A stretch of 64,000 bases of DNA from Bathynomus jamesi (GCA_023014485.1 JAJOZX010002361.1:97501-161500); one strand, 5' to 3'. Counted from the stretch's first letter, positions 45,334 through 57,292 are shown. The notes: generated by a model from the sequence alone, not told the origin. Numbers and translations are program-made.

Positions 45334-47777
45334 CTGTATAACCTCGTTGCTGTTCCGTGCGTTGGTCTCTCTTCACATGAAGGTCAAGCTGGTAGCCCTG
45401 CCTTTAGTCCCGGCTTGGTGGAGGAGCGAGTTGCTTTCTTGCGCTCTCTACCTGTACATAGCCAGGTACATCCGGCTCATCTGGTACCGTCCTGATCCAG
45501 GCATCCAGTCTTCTCTTGAAGACTTCAACTTTGACCCCTGTAACATTTCTGAGGTCCTTTGGAAGCTGGTTAAAAAGTCTTGGCCCCTGACAACCAAGCT
45601 ATTTTCCTTCAGTGTTGAGGAGGTCCCTTGTCGGGCCTTTAATTTGGGAACACTACACATCCTGCCTTTCCTATTTTCCAGTGTTGTTTGAATGGTAATT
45701 GGGTTTAGTTTTAGGTTTGGTACCAGTTTTTCGATCATTTTCCATATGTAGATTATGGTGTACCTCTCTCTTCTTCTTTCCAGGGGGAGTACAGATTTAG
45801 TTTACGTAGTCTGTCCCAGTAGTTGAGTTCTTTGCAGCCATCAATCTTGGCTGTGAAATGTCTACGTTTCTTCTCGTTTATTAATTTCTTCCTTTTTATA
45901 TGGGGACGTCAAAACTGAGCAGTATTCAAGTTTTGGTATAATCAGTGTTTTTAGCAGGGGGAATCATTACTGTCCTGTCCCTTCTTTTGAACGTTCTTAG
46001 TGGGTGTCCCGCGACTCTTTTTGCTTTATTTATCGCTATCTGATTTTGTGTTTCGAATTTCGTATCATCGGTCATTGTTACCCCGAGATCGATCGCTTTC
46101 GTGCTTCTCTGAATTTTCTGTATCTGGAGCATAATATGCAGTCTGTTTAAGTTCCTCTTTTCTACCATATCTCAAGAGCTGAAATTTCTCGGTGTTAAAT
46201 GTCATGTTGTCTTCTGACCATTTGTATATTCTGTTTGTGTCCCTCTGCAAGGCCTCCACTTCATTTACATCGCTGATTTTTCTGCTGATCTTTGTATCGT
46301 CTGCAAAGGATGTTACTGTACTGTTGCTGTTTACTCCGCTGTCTATGTCTGATGATGATATACCTTGAATTTTGACGACCTGTAGACGTTCTCTGAGGAA
46401 GTTGTAGATCCATTTTCCCACTTTGCCTGTTATTCCCATATATTTCATTTTGTGTGTTATTATACCGTGATCACATTTGTTGAAAGCTTTAGCAAAATCT
46501 GTGTATATGACAGCGTAGTTGTCATTTCCTTCCAGTGCATCTAGGATATTGTTGTAGTGTTCTATTAGTTGTGATAGGCATTATCTTCCTGATCGGAATC
46601 CGTGCTGATTTTCGTTGAATCTTTCCAGTGTCTCCAAGAAATCATAAATTTTCTCTCTAACTATTCTTTCAAATACTTTGGTGAGGTGGGACGTCACTGA
46701 CATTGGTCTATAGTTCTTTGCTTGAGATCTGTCCCCTCCTTTATATATAGGGACAATGTTTGCTCTTTTCAAGATGCTCGGTATTTCCCCAGTGTCTTGG
46801 GATCTCCATATCCAGTATAAAGGTGTAGCTATTTCATTTTTACAGTTTTTAATCAATAATGCGTTCTAATTGTCCGGACCTGCAGCTGAATGTGGTTTCA
46901 TTTTTCCTATAGCTGTCGCTACATCTTCTGTTATACACTCTCCTAGCAATTTCTCTTCAGAGAATGCATCTATGTCAGGGATCGCTTTGTCACTTTTTGG
47001 GGTACTGAAAACTGATTCATACTGGGCTCTCAATGTTTCAGATATTTCTTTTGGATCGTCGGTTAGTTCATTATTTCTCTTCCTTAAGGGCCCAATAGCG
47101 GCGCGCGTTTTTGTTTTCCTTTTTGCATAGCTATAGAAGTATTTTGGATTTTCCTTTATTGCTTCTACCGCCTTTTCCTCTTCCCTCTCTGTATGGTCCT
47201 TAATCAGGGCTTCTATTTCCCTATCGATACCCTCCAGTTTTTCTTGTATTACTTTCCTGGCATTATCTCCGCAGTTGCCTAACTTCGCCTCCATTATCTT
47301 TCTTTTGCGGAATAGTCTTCTCTTTTGCCTCTCTAGCCAGCTCCTCTTTCCTTTTGGCTGTGATTTCGGAGCATATTTTTCTAAAATTCTTAGCGTTTTT
47401 TCTTCCAAGGTTGTTAACATTTCTTAAGTTGTTTTATTCTCTAAAACTGTTCTTCACGCTATTTGGGCCATGTGCGATCTCATTGCTTCTCAATTTATAG
47501 TCTTGGAGTTTAAGTTAAAGACCCCAAATTTGCTTCTTTCCTCAATATGTGTATTGTCTTTTAATGCTGTCGTCATATTTGTTGATATCTCGATTAAGTT
47601 CTGGTCTGAGATAATGGTTGGGGTTATTTTTATATCAGCAATCAAGTTCGTGTTATTCGTGAATGCCAGATCCAGGCAGTCATTTTTTCTGGTATTTTCT
47701 GTCAGCAGAAACTCATTTGTGAAAGCCATCAACATTTTTGCTTGCTCCTGGTCTTCTCTTGTGCCCCCCTTGTCATG

Positions 47778-47779
<2 letters not shown>

Positions 47780-47842
<63 letters not shown>
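47780..47842. repeat. (TA)n expansion inside LINE endonuclease
   Basis: About 30 TA units inserted in the endonuclease coding region between YKKVD and NHDKGGTRED. It stays open in frame as an Ile-Tyr run. Confidence 0.9.
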
Positions 47843-47844
<2 letters not shown>

Positions 47845-48095
47845 ACCTTTTTGTATTTTATAAATGGGAAGTTAAAGTCTCCACAGATCATTATATTGGG
47901 GGATGGAGGATTTATAGCCTTTATTAGCTTTCTGATATCATCAATGGCCTCCGAGAATTTTTCGGTTGGGGTGTTTGGAGGTCTATAGATGACTATTAGC
48001 ATCACGTTTATTTTTTCTATTTTCTCTGCTAGGAGTTCCACAAAGCTGTTTGATTTACTTAGTATCGTCTCTGTCATATGACCTTCATGTACATA

Positions 48096-49478
48096 TGTTA
48101 ACCCCTCCGTCTATGGCCCTGGGTTGGTTCGAATCGACGGGGGTTCTGGTTGGGAGGCAGCAACGGATATTTCTCACGATGGTTTTCTTCTATAACATTC
48201 TAATTTTTTTTTTCTCCCTATAGGGTCGACAGTTGTTAATTCTTCTCTTTCTATAATACTCTGATACTTTCTCTGATACTAAACTTACCGACTTTTCTTA
48301 TAACTTATCGACTTTACTGACTGAGTTCTCGGACGAGGGCACGGCTCGAAGGAAAAGATAAAAAAACTTCTTTTACTATAGTTTACTTCTAAAAATGTAC
48401 AGGTAGTGCTCTGAATTTACAGGGGTAGAAGTTCGACCTCTTTCGACCATGGCTCAGGCCGGAATCTAAAAAAATTAAGGAGGCAAGGGGCCTCTGCCCC
48501 CTCCTCGCTGAGAGGCTGCTAACAAGGGAGTGAAGTCGAAGTAAAAGTTAGTCATTATTTTACAATTACATGCTTTATATATTATCTAAATTTTGGGTGA
48601 GTGCAGTTTGAAGGTTAAGTTTCCCCCCTTTAAACACATGATCAGATTTTTGAAAGATTCCAAGTAAAAATTAAAAAAAAAAAATGATCGTATTTTCGCC
48701 GAGTAAACATTTCTAAAGGCGACATAATTTCGGAGTAGTACATGAGTACAATTTAAGTATGTACATTGCTGAGTACATTTTAATTTTGGTTTATTACAGT
48801 TATGATTACGATTATGGATTAATTCACATTTCACTTAGTATCGTTAATTACAATTCCATTTAAAGTACATTATTACATTATATATTAAATTATTATCATT
48901 AATTACAGTTTCATCAAAGTACATTACATCAACTACATTATTAAGTACATTAGTCACTTAGTGTTTTTATATTTATAATGGTTATTAGTACAACACGAAG
49001 TACATGGGCACATACGGTATGTATTTATATACAACATATGTTATAATATGTTATAAATTTGAATCAGAGGGACAGGAGGTTTCACGTTTTCAGATGTTCG
49101 ATTTATGCTGTGAGCATCGAATTGCGTACACTTGCATAAGCGTTTTCGAGTTCATTGCGGGAGGTGAAATAATTAAAATAAAAAGTAAAAAATAAAAAAA
49201 TAATACACGAGAACGTATTTGCACGACTTTGAACGAACAGGTACGGATGCATAGACTGACACGAGTAATAATGAATATTTAATAAAATTGATATAGGATA
49301 ATGATCAAGATAAGATATGGAAATATAGATACGACTTAAACCATAGGAATGGTAGGTCGCATGGTTTTGACACTGAAAAAAATAGAAAGCAACAAATAAA
49401 TTTTTATCCAAACTCGCGTTAAGCGATTTTGGTTCTTATGTAAAAATGAATATTGATTATTCATTGTTCATTTTTACA
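48096..49478. mobile_element. candidate solo LTR
   Basis: A 1,383-bp insert splits the LINE endonuclease. It begins TGTTAACCCC and ends TTTTTACA, so TG...CA, and is flanked by the 4-bp duplication CATA at 48092-48095 and 49479-49482. Removing it with one CATA rejoins the endonuclease frame (GGCAIYV then HEGHMTETIL). No coding domain lies inside. Ends and duplication fit a solo LTR of a Gypsy/BEL-type retrotransposon; orientation is unresolved. A large non-autonomous DNA element is the alternative. Confidence 0.55.
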
Positions 49479-49832
49479 CATATATAGCACAGCCACCTTT
49501 ACGTCTCGTTGTTCTATCCGCTCTTAGTAAGTTGAAGCCCTCTATATTTATTTCTTTCTTACCAATACAATGTTCGCAGTTTTCATAATTTCCTTGGCAA
49601 TCCTTAAGATGAGTTTCTGTGAGGCATGCGATGTTCGCCCTTGTTTCGTCCATAAATCCTGTCAGGTACGAAACTTTGTTGAGTGATTGGTTTGGTCTTA
49701 TTCCCTGAATATTAGCCAGGACAATATTTATGTTCTTTGCTTTTCGTTGCCCCATGTGCATTTCAAGTTCGTTTTCTTTCGGTGTCGCTTGTTTTGTTGC
49801 CCTATGGTCTTCCGAGAGAGCTCCGTTTCCGC

Positions 49833-50788
49833 CTACCTGTTCTGGTAGCTTCTTGCCCGGAAGCGGTTTGGCTCGGGGGTTTCCAGCTGTGTCAACTGCA
49901 TGCGTTGGATGACATTTAGTAGCCGTATCGTGTCTGCAATGTTGAAAAAAAATTTTGTTCGTTTATTGTTCCTATTATTATTCCTATTGTTATTCCTAAT
50001 GTCATTTAAACTTTGTCCTTTGGGTTCATCGGGAGATGTTGATAGTAGCATTTTTTCCCGTATTTGCAGGTTCCATATTTTGCGTATGTCCTGCAGATGT
50101 CCGGATGGTAGAATTTGCATCTGTCTCCAAATTGACAATGACTATTATTATAAAAGAAAGTGCATATTGGGGGATGTTCATATATACATTGTCCTCTTTT
50201 AAATCTGCAATTATCTTTGATATAATATCTGCATATAATTCCTTTCCCATATTTACTCGGGGCCTTTGTTTTTTGCTCCTTATTGGGGGACAGTTTCACT
50301 CCGTTTTCTTGATTGCCCTCTTGTCTTTTCCTATTTGTGCTATTCGTGTTAATGTCCTTCGTTGCCCTTATACTACCTGTTGTCTTTACACTCTTTCGCC
50401 TGCTTGGTTTCGGCCCATTATGTGACGGTATTTGATTTTTTTTTTATATTTCGCCTTTCTTTGTTTCTTCCGTTTTCCTCGGTTCTTTATTCCCACTTTC
50501 CTCTTTCATTTTCTTCTCGTAGTCTCTTTCTGCTTTAAATACCGTAAAAGAGTTTATTTCGGTCATGCAGTTTTCGCAGAAAATTTTTAACCCATTAAGT
50601 TGCTTCGCGTTCGTTATAAGGGAGATTTTTTCATCTTCCCATTCTAGGCATCTAAAATAAAAAAGCAGCTGACAAAGCTCGCACCTCATCGCCTTTGTCT
50701 CATTTGTTGCATCATTGCAGATACCGCAGAGTTGCAGGAATTTATTTACCATTGCCATGTTGCTGATAGAGGGTAGCCGCTGGTGCAC
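49833..50788 (-). CDS. LINE family E ORF1 with PHD-like finger and three CCCH zinc fingers
   Basis: The likely start is the Met near 50758 (MAMVNKFLQLCGICND). The N-terminal part (to about 50450) has CGIC, CELC, an FRC in place of the usual HxxC, and CENC: a PHD-like arrangement with its His replaced. After a frame change near 50430-50300, three CCCH fingers follow: C-x7-C-x6-C-x3-H (CRYYIKDNCRFKRGQCIYEH), C-x8-C-x5-C-x3-H (CTFFYNNSHCQFGDRCKFYH) and C-x8-C-x5-C-x3-H (CRTYAKYGTCKYGKKCYYQH). Then come an Asn/Arg-rich run and an ORF2-proximal tail. PHD domains are known in CR1-group ORF1 proteins; CCCH fingers, usually RNA-binding, are unusual there. It probably served as the RNA-binding partner of ORF2. 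This copy is frameshifted. Confidence 0.7.
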
Positions 50789-50794
50789 AAAATT

Positions 50795-51224
50795 GACTCA
50801 AAAAGGTATTATGGGAAGTATTGGGTGGGGGTTGACTGAAGCTGCGTGAGGGAAAGTATTCTCCGTTACTCCTGGGGATGGGGGATGTGGCACGCTGTGT
50901 ACTTCTCACTAATTGGTGCTCGCGACTGTGGCTGCGGGGGATAATGGTGGGGGGGGGATTTGTAGGAATAACGATAGGCAGCTAATTTTCTTCACAAAGA
51001 AACACTCAGAAAAAAGCTGTATAGATTAATTCGCTTTGTTTTTATTTACTTTCTTTTTATATATATGCCGCGATTTTTACTTTTTAAAGAGAAATACCAC
51101 TACGCACTATCAATTAACTCACAATATCGACACCGTTTAAAACTGATTAACTGCAGGATTTTTACTGTAATACCGCTTTTATTCGGACTTCGATCGAAAC
51201 ACGTGTAACCGTCACACCGGCAAA
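50795..51224. other. no gene; possible LINE 5' UTR
   Basis: 50795-50970 is GC-richer than its surroundings, lies directly upstream of the LINE E ORF1 and may be its 5' UTR. The rest is unannotated. Confidence 0.35.
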
Positions 51225-51265
<41 letters not shown>

Positions 51266-51426
51266 AATGAGTCTGATGGTTACCAGTTACCGGATGATTA
51301 CTCTGTTAAATGTGAAATTAGTTGATATCTAACTTAACCTAACCTAAGTCGAAGTCCCTGAATCTTACTGTAACCTATATAAATGTATGCGGTATGTATG
51401 TATTTATGGATGTACATGCATGCACA

Positions 51427-51502
<76 letters not shown>

Positions 51503-51700
51503 CGTGCGTCCATATGTATGTATGTATGTCTACAGTATGTGCGCGTGTGTGCATATATATATATATATATATACATGTATGTGTGTGTGTGTGTGTGTGT
51601 GTATGTCACGTGTGCATGTGCGTGTGTATGCGTCTGCATGTTTATGTGTGCGTGTATACATGTATGTGTGTGTGTGTATATATATGTGTATATGTCACGT
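51225..51700. repeat. cluster of TA, TG and TATG microsatellites
   Basis: A TA tract (51236-51262) and a long mixed TA/TG/TGTATG array (51428-51700). All open frames through it (Tyr-Ile and Cys-Val runs) are artefacts. Confidence 0.95.
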
Positions 51701-51709
51701 GTGCATGTA

Positions 51710-51852
51710 GCCCATTAAAGCCTAAAACTTAAGGACCAAATTAAATAAAATAAATAGTCGAGCTTCAAATTTATTTATGTCATTGTAAATTGTAAAACGA
51801 ATGTATTTAGTTTATTATTAATAAAGGTTAGTCAATTCAATTCAATGTATGT
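51710..51852 (+). pseudogene. LINE family A tail
   Basis: AGCCCATTAAAGCCTAAAAC, AGGACCAAATTAAATAAAAT and TTTATTATTAATAAAGGTTA followed by ATTCAATTCA repeats match the last 140 bp of the LINE at 9.45-9.59 kb. Confidence 0.8.
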
Positions 51853-51946
51853 TTCCTGGAGCAACTGATGTGCACCATCAACTTGTATAAAAACAATAAT
51901 AAAGCATATTATTGATATTATTATTGTTGATATATATATATATATA

Positions 51947-52171
51947 TAGGGTGAACCAAATGTAGGTGGACAGTAAATGATAACGTTTATTTTGAGAATA
52001 CATATTTAATTTTTTTGTATACTATAATACAAAATAAAATTTAAATAAATTTAGTTATAATATTTAATATAATATAACACAAACACCATAGTTATAATGA
52101 ACACCATAGTTATAATATAATATAACACAAACCGTATTCAACCTACTGTCCACCTACTTTTGGTTCACCGT

Positions 52172-52172
<1 letters not shown>
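51947..52172. repeat. 226-bp MITE (copy 2 of the near-identical pair)
   Basis: Same termini and length as 4101-4326; a single difference was seen (AATATAAC here, AATAAAAC there). TA flanks are embedded in TA microsatellite on both sides. Confidence 0.85.
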
Positions 52173-52292
<120 letters not shown>

Positions 52293-52304
52293 CACACCCG
52301 CTAA

Positions 52305-53340
52305 AACGCTCCCCCACAGGTGAAGAAGATAACCAAAATCAAGGTTCAGAGTTTTTGAGATGCTTGGACACTCTGCGTTTGAAAGATTGGAGGTCATAGA
52401 CAGGGGAAAGATGGATTGAGTAAGATTGTTTCTGAGTTCCTCGGTTGAGTAGATGAAATATTGAAAATACCGATTAACCCCTGCTTTACAGAGTTGGACA
52501 GAAAATGAATGAGAATGTGTCGAAAGTCTGGTACTGCGTGCTCTCCTCAAAGGAGGAGGCATGCAGTTAAAGAGTTCAGAAAAGCAGTGTCCGTTATAAT
52601 AGCGATAGTAAAGAGAGAGTGAGGCAACATTGCGGCACCAGAAGTGTCGAAGAATTGATGAGGCGAAAAGCCTTTGATTCCATTCGGTCAAGTAGAGGTG
52701 TGTGGGTTGAGCCACCCAACACATAAGAAGCATACTCCATACAGGGGCGGACAAGACACCTGCACGGAGACAGCAACTGAGCGGGGGTGAAGGAACTGCG
52801 CAGACGATACAGCACACCTAAAAGCTTAGAAGCTGTTTTGAAAAGAAGGTATACGTGATCTTTCCAGGAAAGATTACGAGAAAAAGAGACACCAAGAATG
52901 TTAAGAGAAGAGGAAGGATTGAGTTGTGTATTGTTGAAGGGAAGGGGATAATCGTGTGGAAGATTGTGACGAGTAGACAGATGGAGGAACTGAAGTTTGA
53001 GGCATTGAAAGCCACACGTTTTCTCTGTCCCAATCAGAGATGTCTTACGCGAAACGTGGAGTGACTGTTGAGAAGGACGCTTTGGGAAGCGGGTGGAGAA
53101 GTGAATGATGGAATCATCGGCATAGGAGTGGATGGGAAAGGGAATGCGATTTAATATATCATTGATAAACAAAAGGAAAAGAATGGGTGAGAGGACAGAA
53201 GCCTGAGGAACACCACTGTTGATAGCTTTAGGAGAGAGAACAGTGGCCATCTACAACCGCAGTTTAGATCGGCTTGAAAGGAAATTAGAGACGAAGGCAC
53301 AGATAGAAGGATAGAAACCAAAGGAGGGCAGTTTGGAAGC
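52305..53340 (-). pseudogene. LINE family J, 3' half, minus strand
   Basis: From 53340 down: the VDGHCSSPKAIN-equivalent region, INSGVPQASVLSPILFLLFI (motif B), SYADDSIIHFSTRFPKRPSQ (motif C), FLHLSTRHNLPHDYPLPFNN, LGVLYRLRSSFTPAQLLSPC, and a C-terminus SNLSNAECPSISKTLNLDFG. It matches the plus-strand copy at 29.6-30.6 kb. A 218-residue frame (53250-52594) survives. It is 5' truncated. Confidence 0.85.
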
Positions 53341-53539
53341 ATATATATATATAATATATATATATATATAATATATATATATACAGGGTGGCGAAAAAGC
53401 CGCACACCAAAGGAATTTTCAGTGTTGACTATAATAATGGAGCGATCGGTTAATCGGTCGGTACTTCTTTGATGGTAATGTGACAGGTGACACTTATATG
53501 CAAATGCTGCAGATATTTGTAATGCTTATTCTGTACAAC

Positions 53540-55376
53540 ATTCCATTGATACAAAGAGCACACCTATGATTCCAAGAGCGCGTGACGGTAAAGAAAACCC
53601 CAAGCGATTCTTTCAATACGTCAACAATAGAAATCCAGCAAAAAATGTCTTGGGGCCTTTGGAAAATGTTAACGGAGATCTAGTTTCTGAAAACAAGGAA
53701 ATGGCTACCTTGCTAAACGAATTTTTTACGTCAGTTTTTACTATAGAAGATGTAACGAATATCCCTACGGTCATAAACATACCTTCTGATAATGGTAATA
53801 TTTTGGATAATATTGTGGTTAGTGAAGGGAAGGTAATGCGCTACATTGATAAAATGAAAACGTGTAAATCACCCGGGCCGGATTCCATATATCCCATACA
53901 ACTAAAAGAATTAAAAGATAGCATTGTTGTGCCGCTAACAAAGATTTTTAATGCGTCTATTTCTGAGGGGTCCGTACCAGATAATTTCAAGTTAGCAAAC
54001 TTAACACCTATCTTTAACAAAGGCGATAAAGGTGCGGCGGAAAATTATAGGCCAATCAGTTTAACGTCTGTTGTAGGTAAGCTACTGGAATCAATAATTA
54101 GGGATCGTATAGTCGAACACTTAGAATTGCATAACTTAGTTAGAAATACGCAGCACGGTTTTAGGCGAAAGAAATCTTGTTTAACTAATCTTTTAGAATT
54201 TTTTCAAAGCGTGGTTGACGTTTACGATAGTCATCGGGTGGTTGATGTAGTGTATTTAGATTTTCAAAAAGCGTTTGACACCGTACCGCACAAAAGACTC
54301 ATTGAAAAAAACTAAGGCTCATGGAATCAGGGGTGTAGTAATAAATTTGATAGAAGAGTGGTTGCGAGGTAGGAAACAGAGGGTGGTCGTTGATGGAGCA
54401 GAGTCGTGTTGAGCTAATGTAGCGAACGACGTTCTGTATTGGGCCCCTTGCTTTTTCTTATATATATTAACGATTTAGCGAGCGAGCGACGTTCTGTATT
54501 GGGCCCCTTGCTTTTTCTTATATATATATTAACGATTTAGATGTCGGCCTAGTCAGTACAGTTTCAAAGTTTGCGGATGACACGAAGCTGGGTGGTAGGG
54601 CGATTAATGACGAAGATAGAGGTAAAATCCAGGAAGATCTGAATAAAATCGTTGATTGGTCAGTCACATGGCAAATGAGATTTAACGTCGATAAGTGCAA
54701 AATTTTACATATAGGTTCGCGTAACGGTAATTTTGCGTATAGTATGTCAGGGGGAAGAGTTAAGTGTAGAGCAGGAAAAAGATTTAGGAGTTATAGTCAC
54801 TGGTGATTTAAAAGTAGCGAAACAAACTACAGCAGCGGTCAATAAAGCGAACAAAGTGTTAGGTTTTATAGCTCGGAATTTTGAGTACAAATCGCGCGAT
54901 ATTATAGTTCCACTTTATAAATCATTAGTTAGACCCCATTTGGAGTATGCGATCCAATTTTGGAATCCGCATATGTGCAAAGATATAGACAAAATCGAAA
55001 GAGTTCAAAGACGAGCAACTAAGATGATTCCGTCGCTTAGGTCAAAGTCGTACGAGGATAAGCTTAAGGAGTTAAAATTGACTACACTCGGACCATGAGG
55101 CTAAGGGGTGATCTAATCCAGGTTTTCAAAATTATGAATGGGTTCGATAACGTAGATAGAGATAGCTTTTTCGAAATATCTCAATATAATAGGACTAGAA
55201 ATAATGGGTGTAAGTTGACAAGTAGAAGGTTCGAGACAACAGTTGCCAAAAACTGTTTTACGCATAGAATAGTAAATAGCTGGAATAGTTTGCCGGTAGA
55301 AGTAATTAGTAGCACGTCTATAAACATGTTTAAAAATAGATTAGACGCATATGTTGATAGATTGGGTATAGTTTAA
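53540..55376 (+). pseudogene. CR1-type LINE ORF2, 5'-truncated
   Basis: A 250-residue frame (53566-54315) holds MKTCKSPGPDSIYPIQLKEL, LANLTPIFNKGDKGAAENYR, LTSVVGKLLESIIRDRIVEH, TQHGFRRKKSCLTNLLEFFQ and VVYLDFQKAFDTVPHKRLIE (motif A). A frameshift follows, then KFADDTKLGGRA (motif C) near 54568, KDLGVIVTGDLKVAKQTTAA, LVRPHLEYAIQFWNPHMCKD, and a C-terminal piece ending at 55376 (RLDAYVDRLGIV). CR1-group motifs are very clear. It lacks the endonuclease and is broken by frameshifts and a 60-bp duplication. Confidence 0.9.
54421..54540. repeat. 60-bp tandem duplication in the LINE
   Basis: GCGACGTTCTGTATTGGGCC through TTAACGATTTAG occurs twice head to tail; the TATA run differs by one TA unit between copies. 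It lies between RT motifs B and C. Confidence 0.9.
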
Positions 55377-55385
55377 GGTAGTAAA

Positions 55386-55550
55386 ATTAAGGCTTTGTGG
55401 TTCGGAACCCACGTAAAATTGTAGGTCCCCTCCGCCACCACGAAGGACATGCACAATACACAATTACGAACACAGTTAGGTAGACCAGCCATGAGTGAAT
55501 CCTAGGGTCTTTGTTGGTCTGAAACATTATAACATCATTATAACGGTGCC
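55386..55550 (+). repeat. SINE body fragment
   Basis: TTGTGGTTCGGAACCCACGT and AATTGTAGGTCCCCTCCGCC match the second module and tail of the 5S-derived SINEs at 11.8 and 35.8 kb; the 5S head is missing. Confidence 0.6.
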
Positions 55551-55888
55551 CCGCCAGATTTTGCAATCATCGTCTAAGTTTTTAAATGTAACGTTCCCAA
55601 ACAAGTAAATTGGACGGCGAGGTCCAGTCGAATGACCACCAAGGTCACCAGACTTCATGCCTCTTGACTTCTTTCTGTGGGGACATCTTAAGTCAGTCGT
55701 CTATGGTGATCGTCCCAGAAACAGAACAATTGAAGGAAAAAATCAGATCTAATTGTGCGAAGATCAAAATAAGCGAGTTAAGAAAAATTCAAACATCATG
55801 TTTACATCGATTCGGAAAGTGTATCCAGGTTGATTGCCAGCAGTTCGAACATTTATTTTAATTTGTCCTATGGTGCGCGACTTTTTCA

Positions 55889-55890
<2 letters not shown>

Positions 55891-55972
<82 letters not shown>
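55891..55972. repeat. (TC)n(TA)n microsatellite
   Basis: About 13 TC units then a TA tract. Confidence 0.95.
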
Positions 55973-55976
<4 letters not shown>

Positions 55977-56562
55977 TAAATAAAACCACAAACATAGCAC
56001 TCTTTATTTAGCCAAATTGTTTAAACCAATTTCGCAAAATAAATAAATTGAAAAAAAGTAATTATTACATTCCTATACATGCCTAGGAATATTAGCTTTC
56101 CAAGATAAGTTTTAAATAGATGTCTTCCAAATGGCCAGATACTAATGTCTTTGCGATTGTTTCATGATAAGAATTTCTGATAGGGCGCCAAATTTTAATA
56201 TTCCTAATCTAAGCGTAAACAAAGATTTCATGGGTCAACCACTTTTAAAGATAATTTTAAAAACAGGCAGATGTTTCTCAAATCTTAAACCAATATTTGC
56301 TCTAAATTTTTCCAAGGTTTGCGTTACGATAGGAGGTTTAAGATTATCATAGAAAAATAAAATTTGTATTCAGATAAAGTCCCACGCATCGGAACAGATG
56401 GCACGCCCAGATTTGATCGGGGCAGCCAATCACAACTCTGTGGTTCGGCCCAGGCGCCAGGGTTGGATGCTATACATGCCTACGAGTCAAGCGCCGCCCA
56501 AATTTCACCGCCTGCCAATAGGATGGTAAGGATCGTGCTTGTGGGTTGATCACATGCCCCCT

Positions 56563-56568
56563 TATAAA
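56563..56568 (+). promoter_or_regulatory. candidate TATA box of the spliced gene
   Basis: CCCCCTTATAAAGAGCG lies about 90 bp upstream of the ATG at 56654, and a CATTTTAGTGC initiator-like site lies about 40 bp downstream of it. Spacing fits a eukaryotic or large-DNA-virus-like core promoter. The right arm lacks this segment. Confidence 0.5.
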
Positions 56569-56885
56569 GAGCGAATCTCAATGCAGAGACCCAGTTTCTC
56601 GCATTTTAGTGCATTATACACTATGAGCCAGCTGTCTGTACAACACCCCTGACATGATGGAGGGCGATGTCAATTACGCTCACGCAGCGCTACACCTCTT
56701 CAATGCTGTAGACCAGGACGAATTTTTATCTACCCAGAGTATCGCTGAAAACTGCGACGCAGAGGAAGATCCTACAGGCAATTCAATTGAAATGTAAGTG
56801 ATTATATTCTGCCGTTCAATCAGCGTTAACTTATAAAAGATTCAATAAACGCGTTTTGAAAAATATGTTTAATTATTGTCTGTCC

Positions 56886-56924
<39 letters not shown>

Positions 56925-56953
56925 AGGTAAAGCAGCAGATTTCTCAGGATAAT

Positions 56954-56992
<39 letters not shown>

Positions 56993-56996
<4 letters not shown>

Positions 56997-57292
56997 GAGC
57001 TTCAATAATATTTTTGTCGATAATTTCAAGATGTATTTTCTCGTTTATAATTGGTAGCCTAATTTCCTTTTATTCCGTTTTTCTTCTACACCATAAAATT
57101 AACCGCATTGTTTTTAACTATTGTCTGTCCCCTCATATATATATATATATATGGTGGAGCTTCAATAATATTTTTCTCGATAATTTAAAGATGTATTTTC
57201 TCGTTTATAATTGGCAATCTAAATTCCTTTTGTTCTGAATTTTTCTACAACGTAAAAATTATTCCCATTGTGTTTAATTATTCTGTTTCCAT
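56993..57292. repeat. 158-bp tandem duplication in left arm
   Basis: GTGGAGCTTCAATAATATTT...TTTAACTATTGTCTGTCC occurs twice, separated by a TA tract; the right arm has one copy (about 62040-62175). Confidence 0.8.

Larger units (their letters stand above)
45340..49761 (-). pseudogene. LINE family E ORF2: endonuclease and reverse transcriptase
   Basis: From 49761 down: endonuclease N-terminus (VLANIQGIRPNQSLNKVSYL, CLTETHLKD, GGCAIYV); then, after a 1.4-kb insertion, ILSKSNSFVELLAEKIEKIN, VIYRPPNTPTEKF and ICGDFNFPFIKYK with catalytic Asp/Asn; a TA-microsatellite expansion; NDCLDLAFTNN; SYAKRKTKTRAAIGPLRKRN; the KMKPHSAAGPDN finger region; GDRSQAKNYRPMSVTSHLTK; FNENQHGFRSGR; TSFADDTKISRKI (motif C); and a C-terminus to about 45450. 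It belongs to the CR1-like group. Frameshifts separate the parts. Its ORF1 lies directly upstream. Confidence 0.85.
53384..55890 (+). mobile_element. mariner-like element split by a CR1 LINE and a SINE
   Basis: Left end CAGGGTGGCGAAAAAGCCGC; right end GCGCGACTTTTTCACC (reversed: GGTGAAAAAGTCGCGC). Transposase pieces lie at about 53465-53535 (RYFFDGNVTGDTYMQMLQIF) and 55553-55860 (GAPPDFAIIV, then PPRSPDFMPLDFFLWGHLKS). These are adjacent in mariner-like transposases, so 53540-55550 is a later insertion. Confidence 0.75.
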
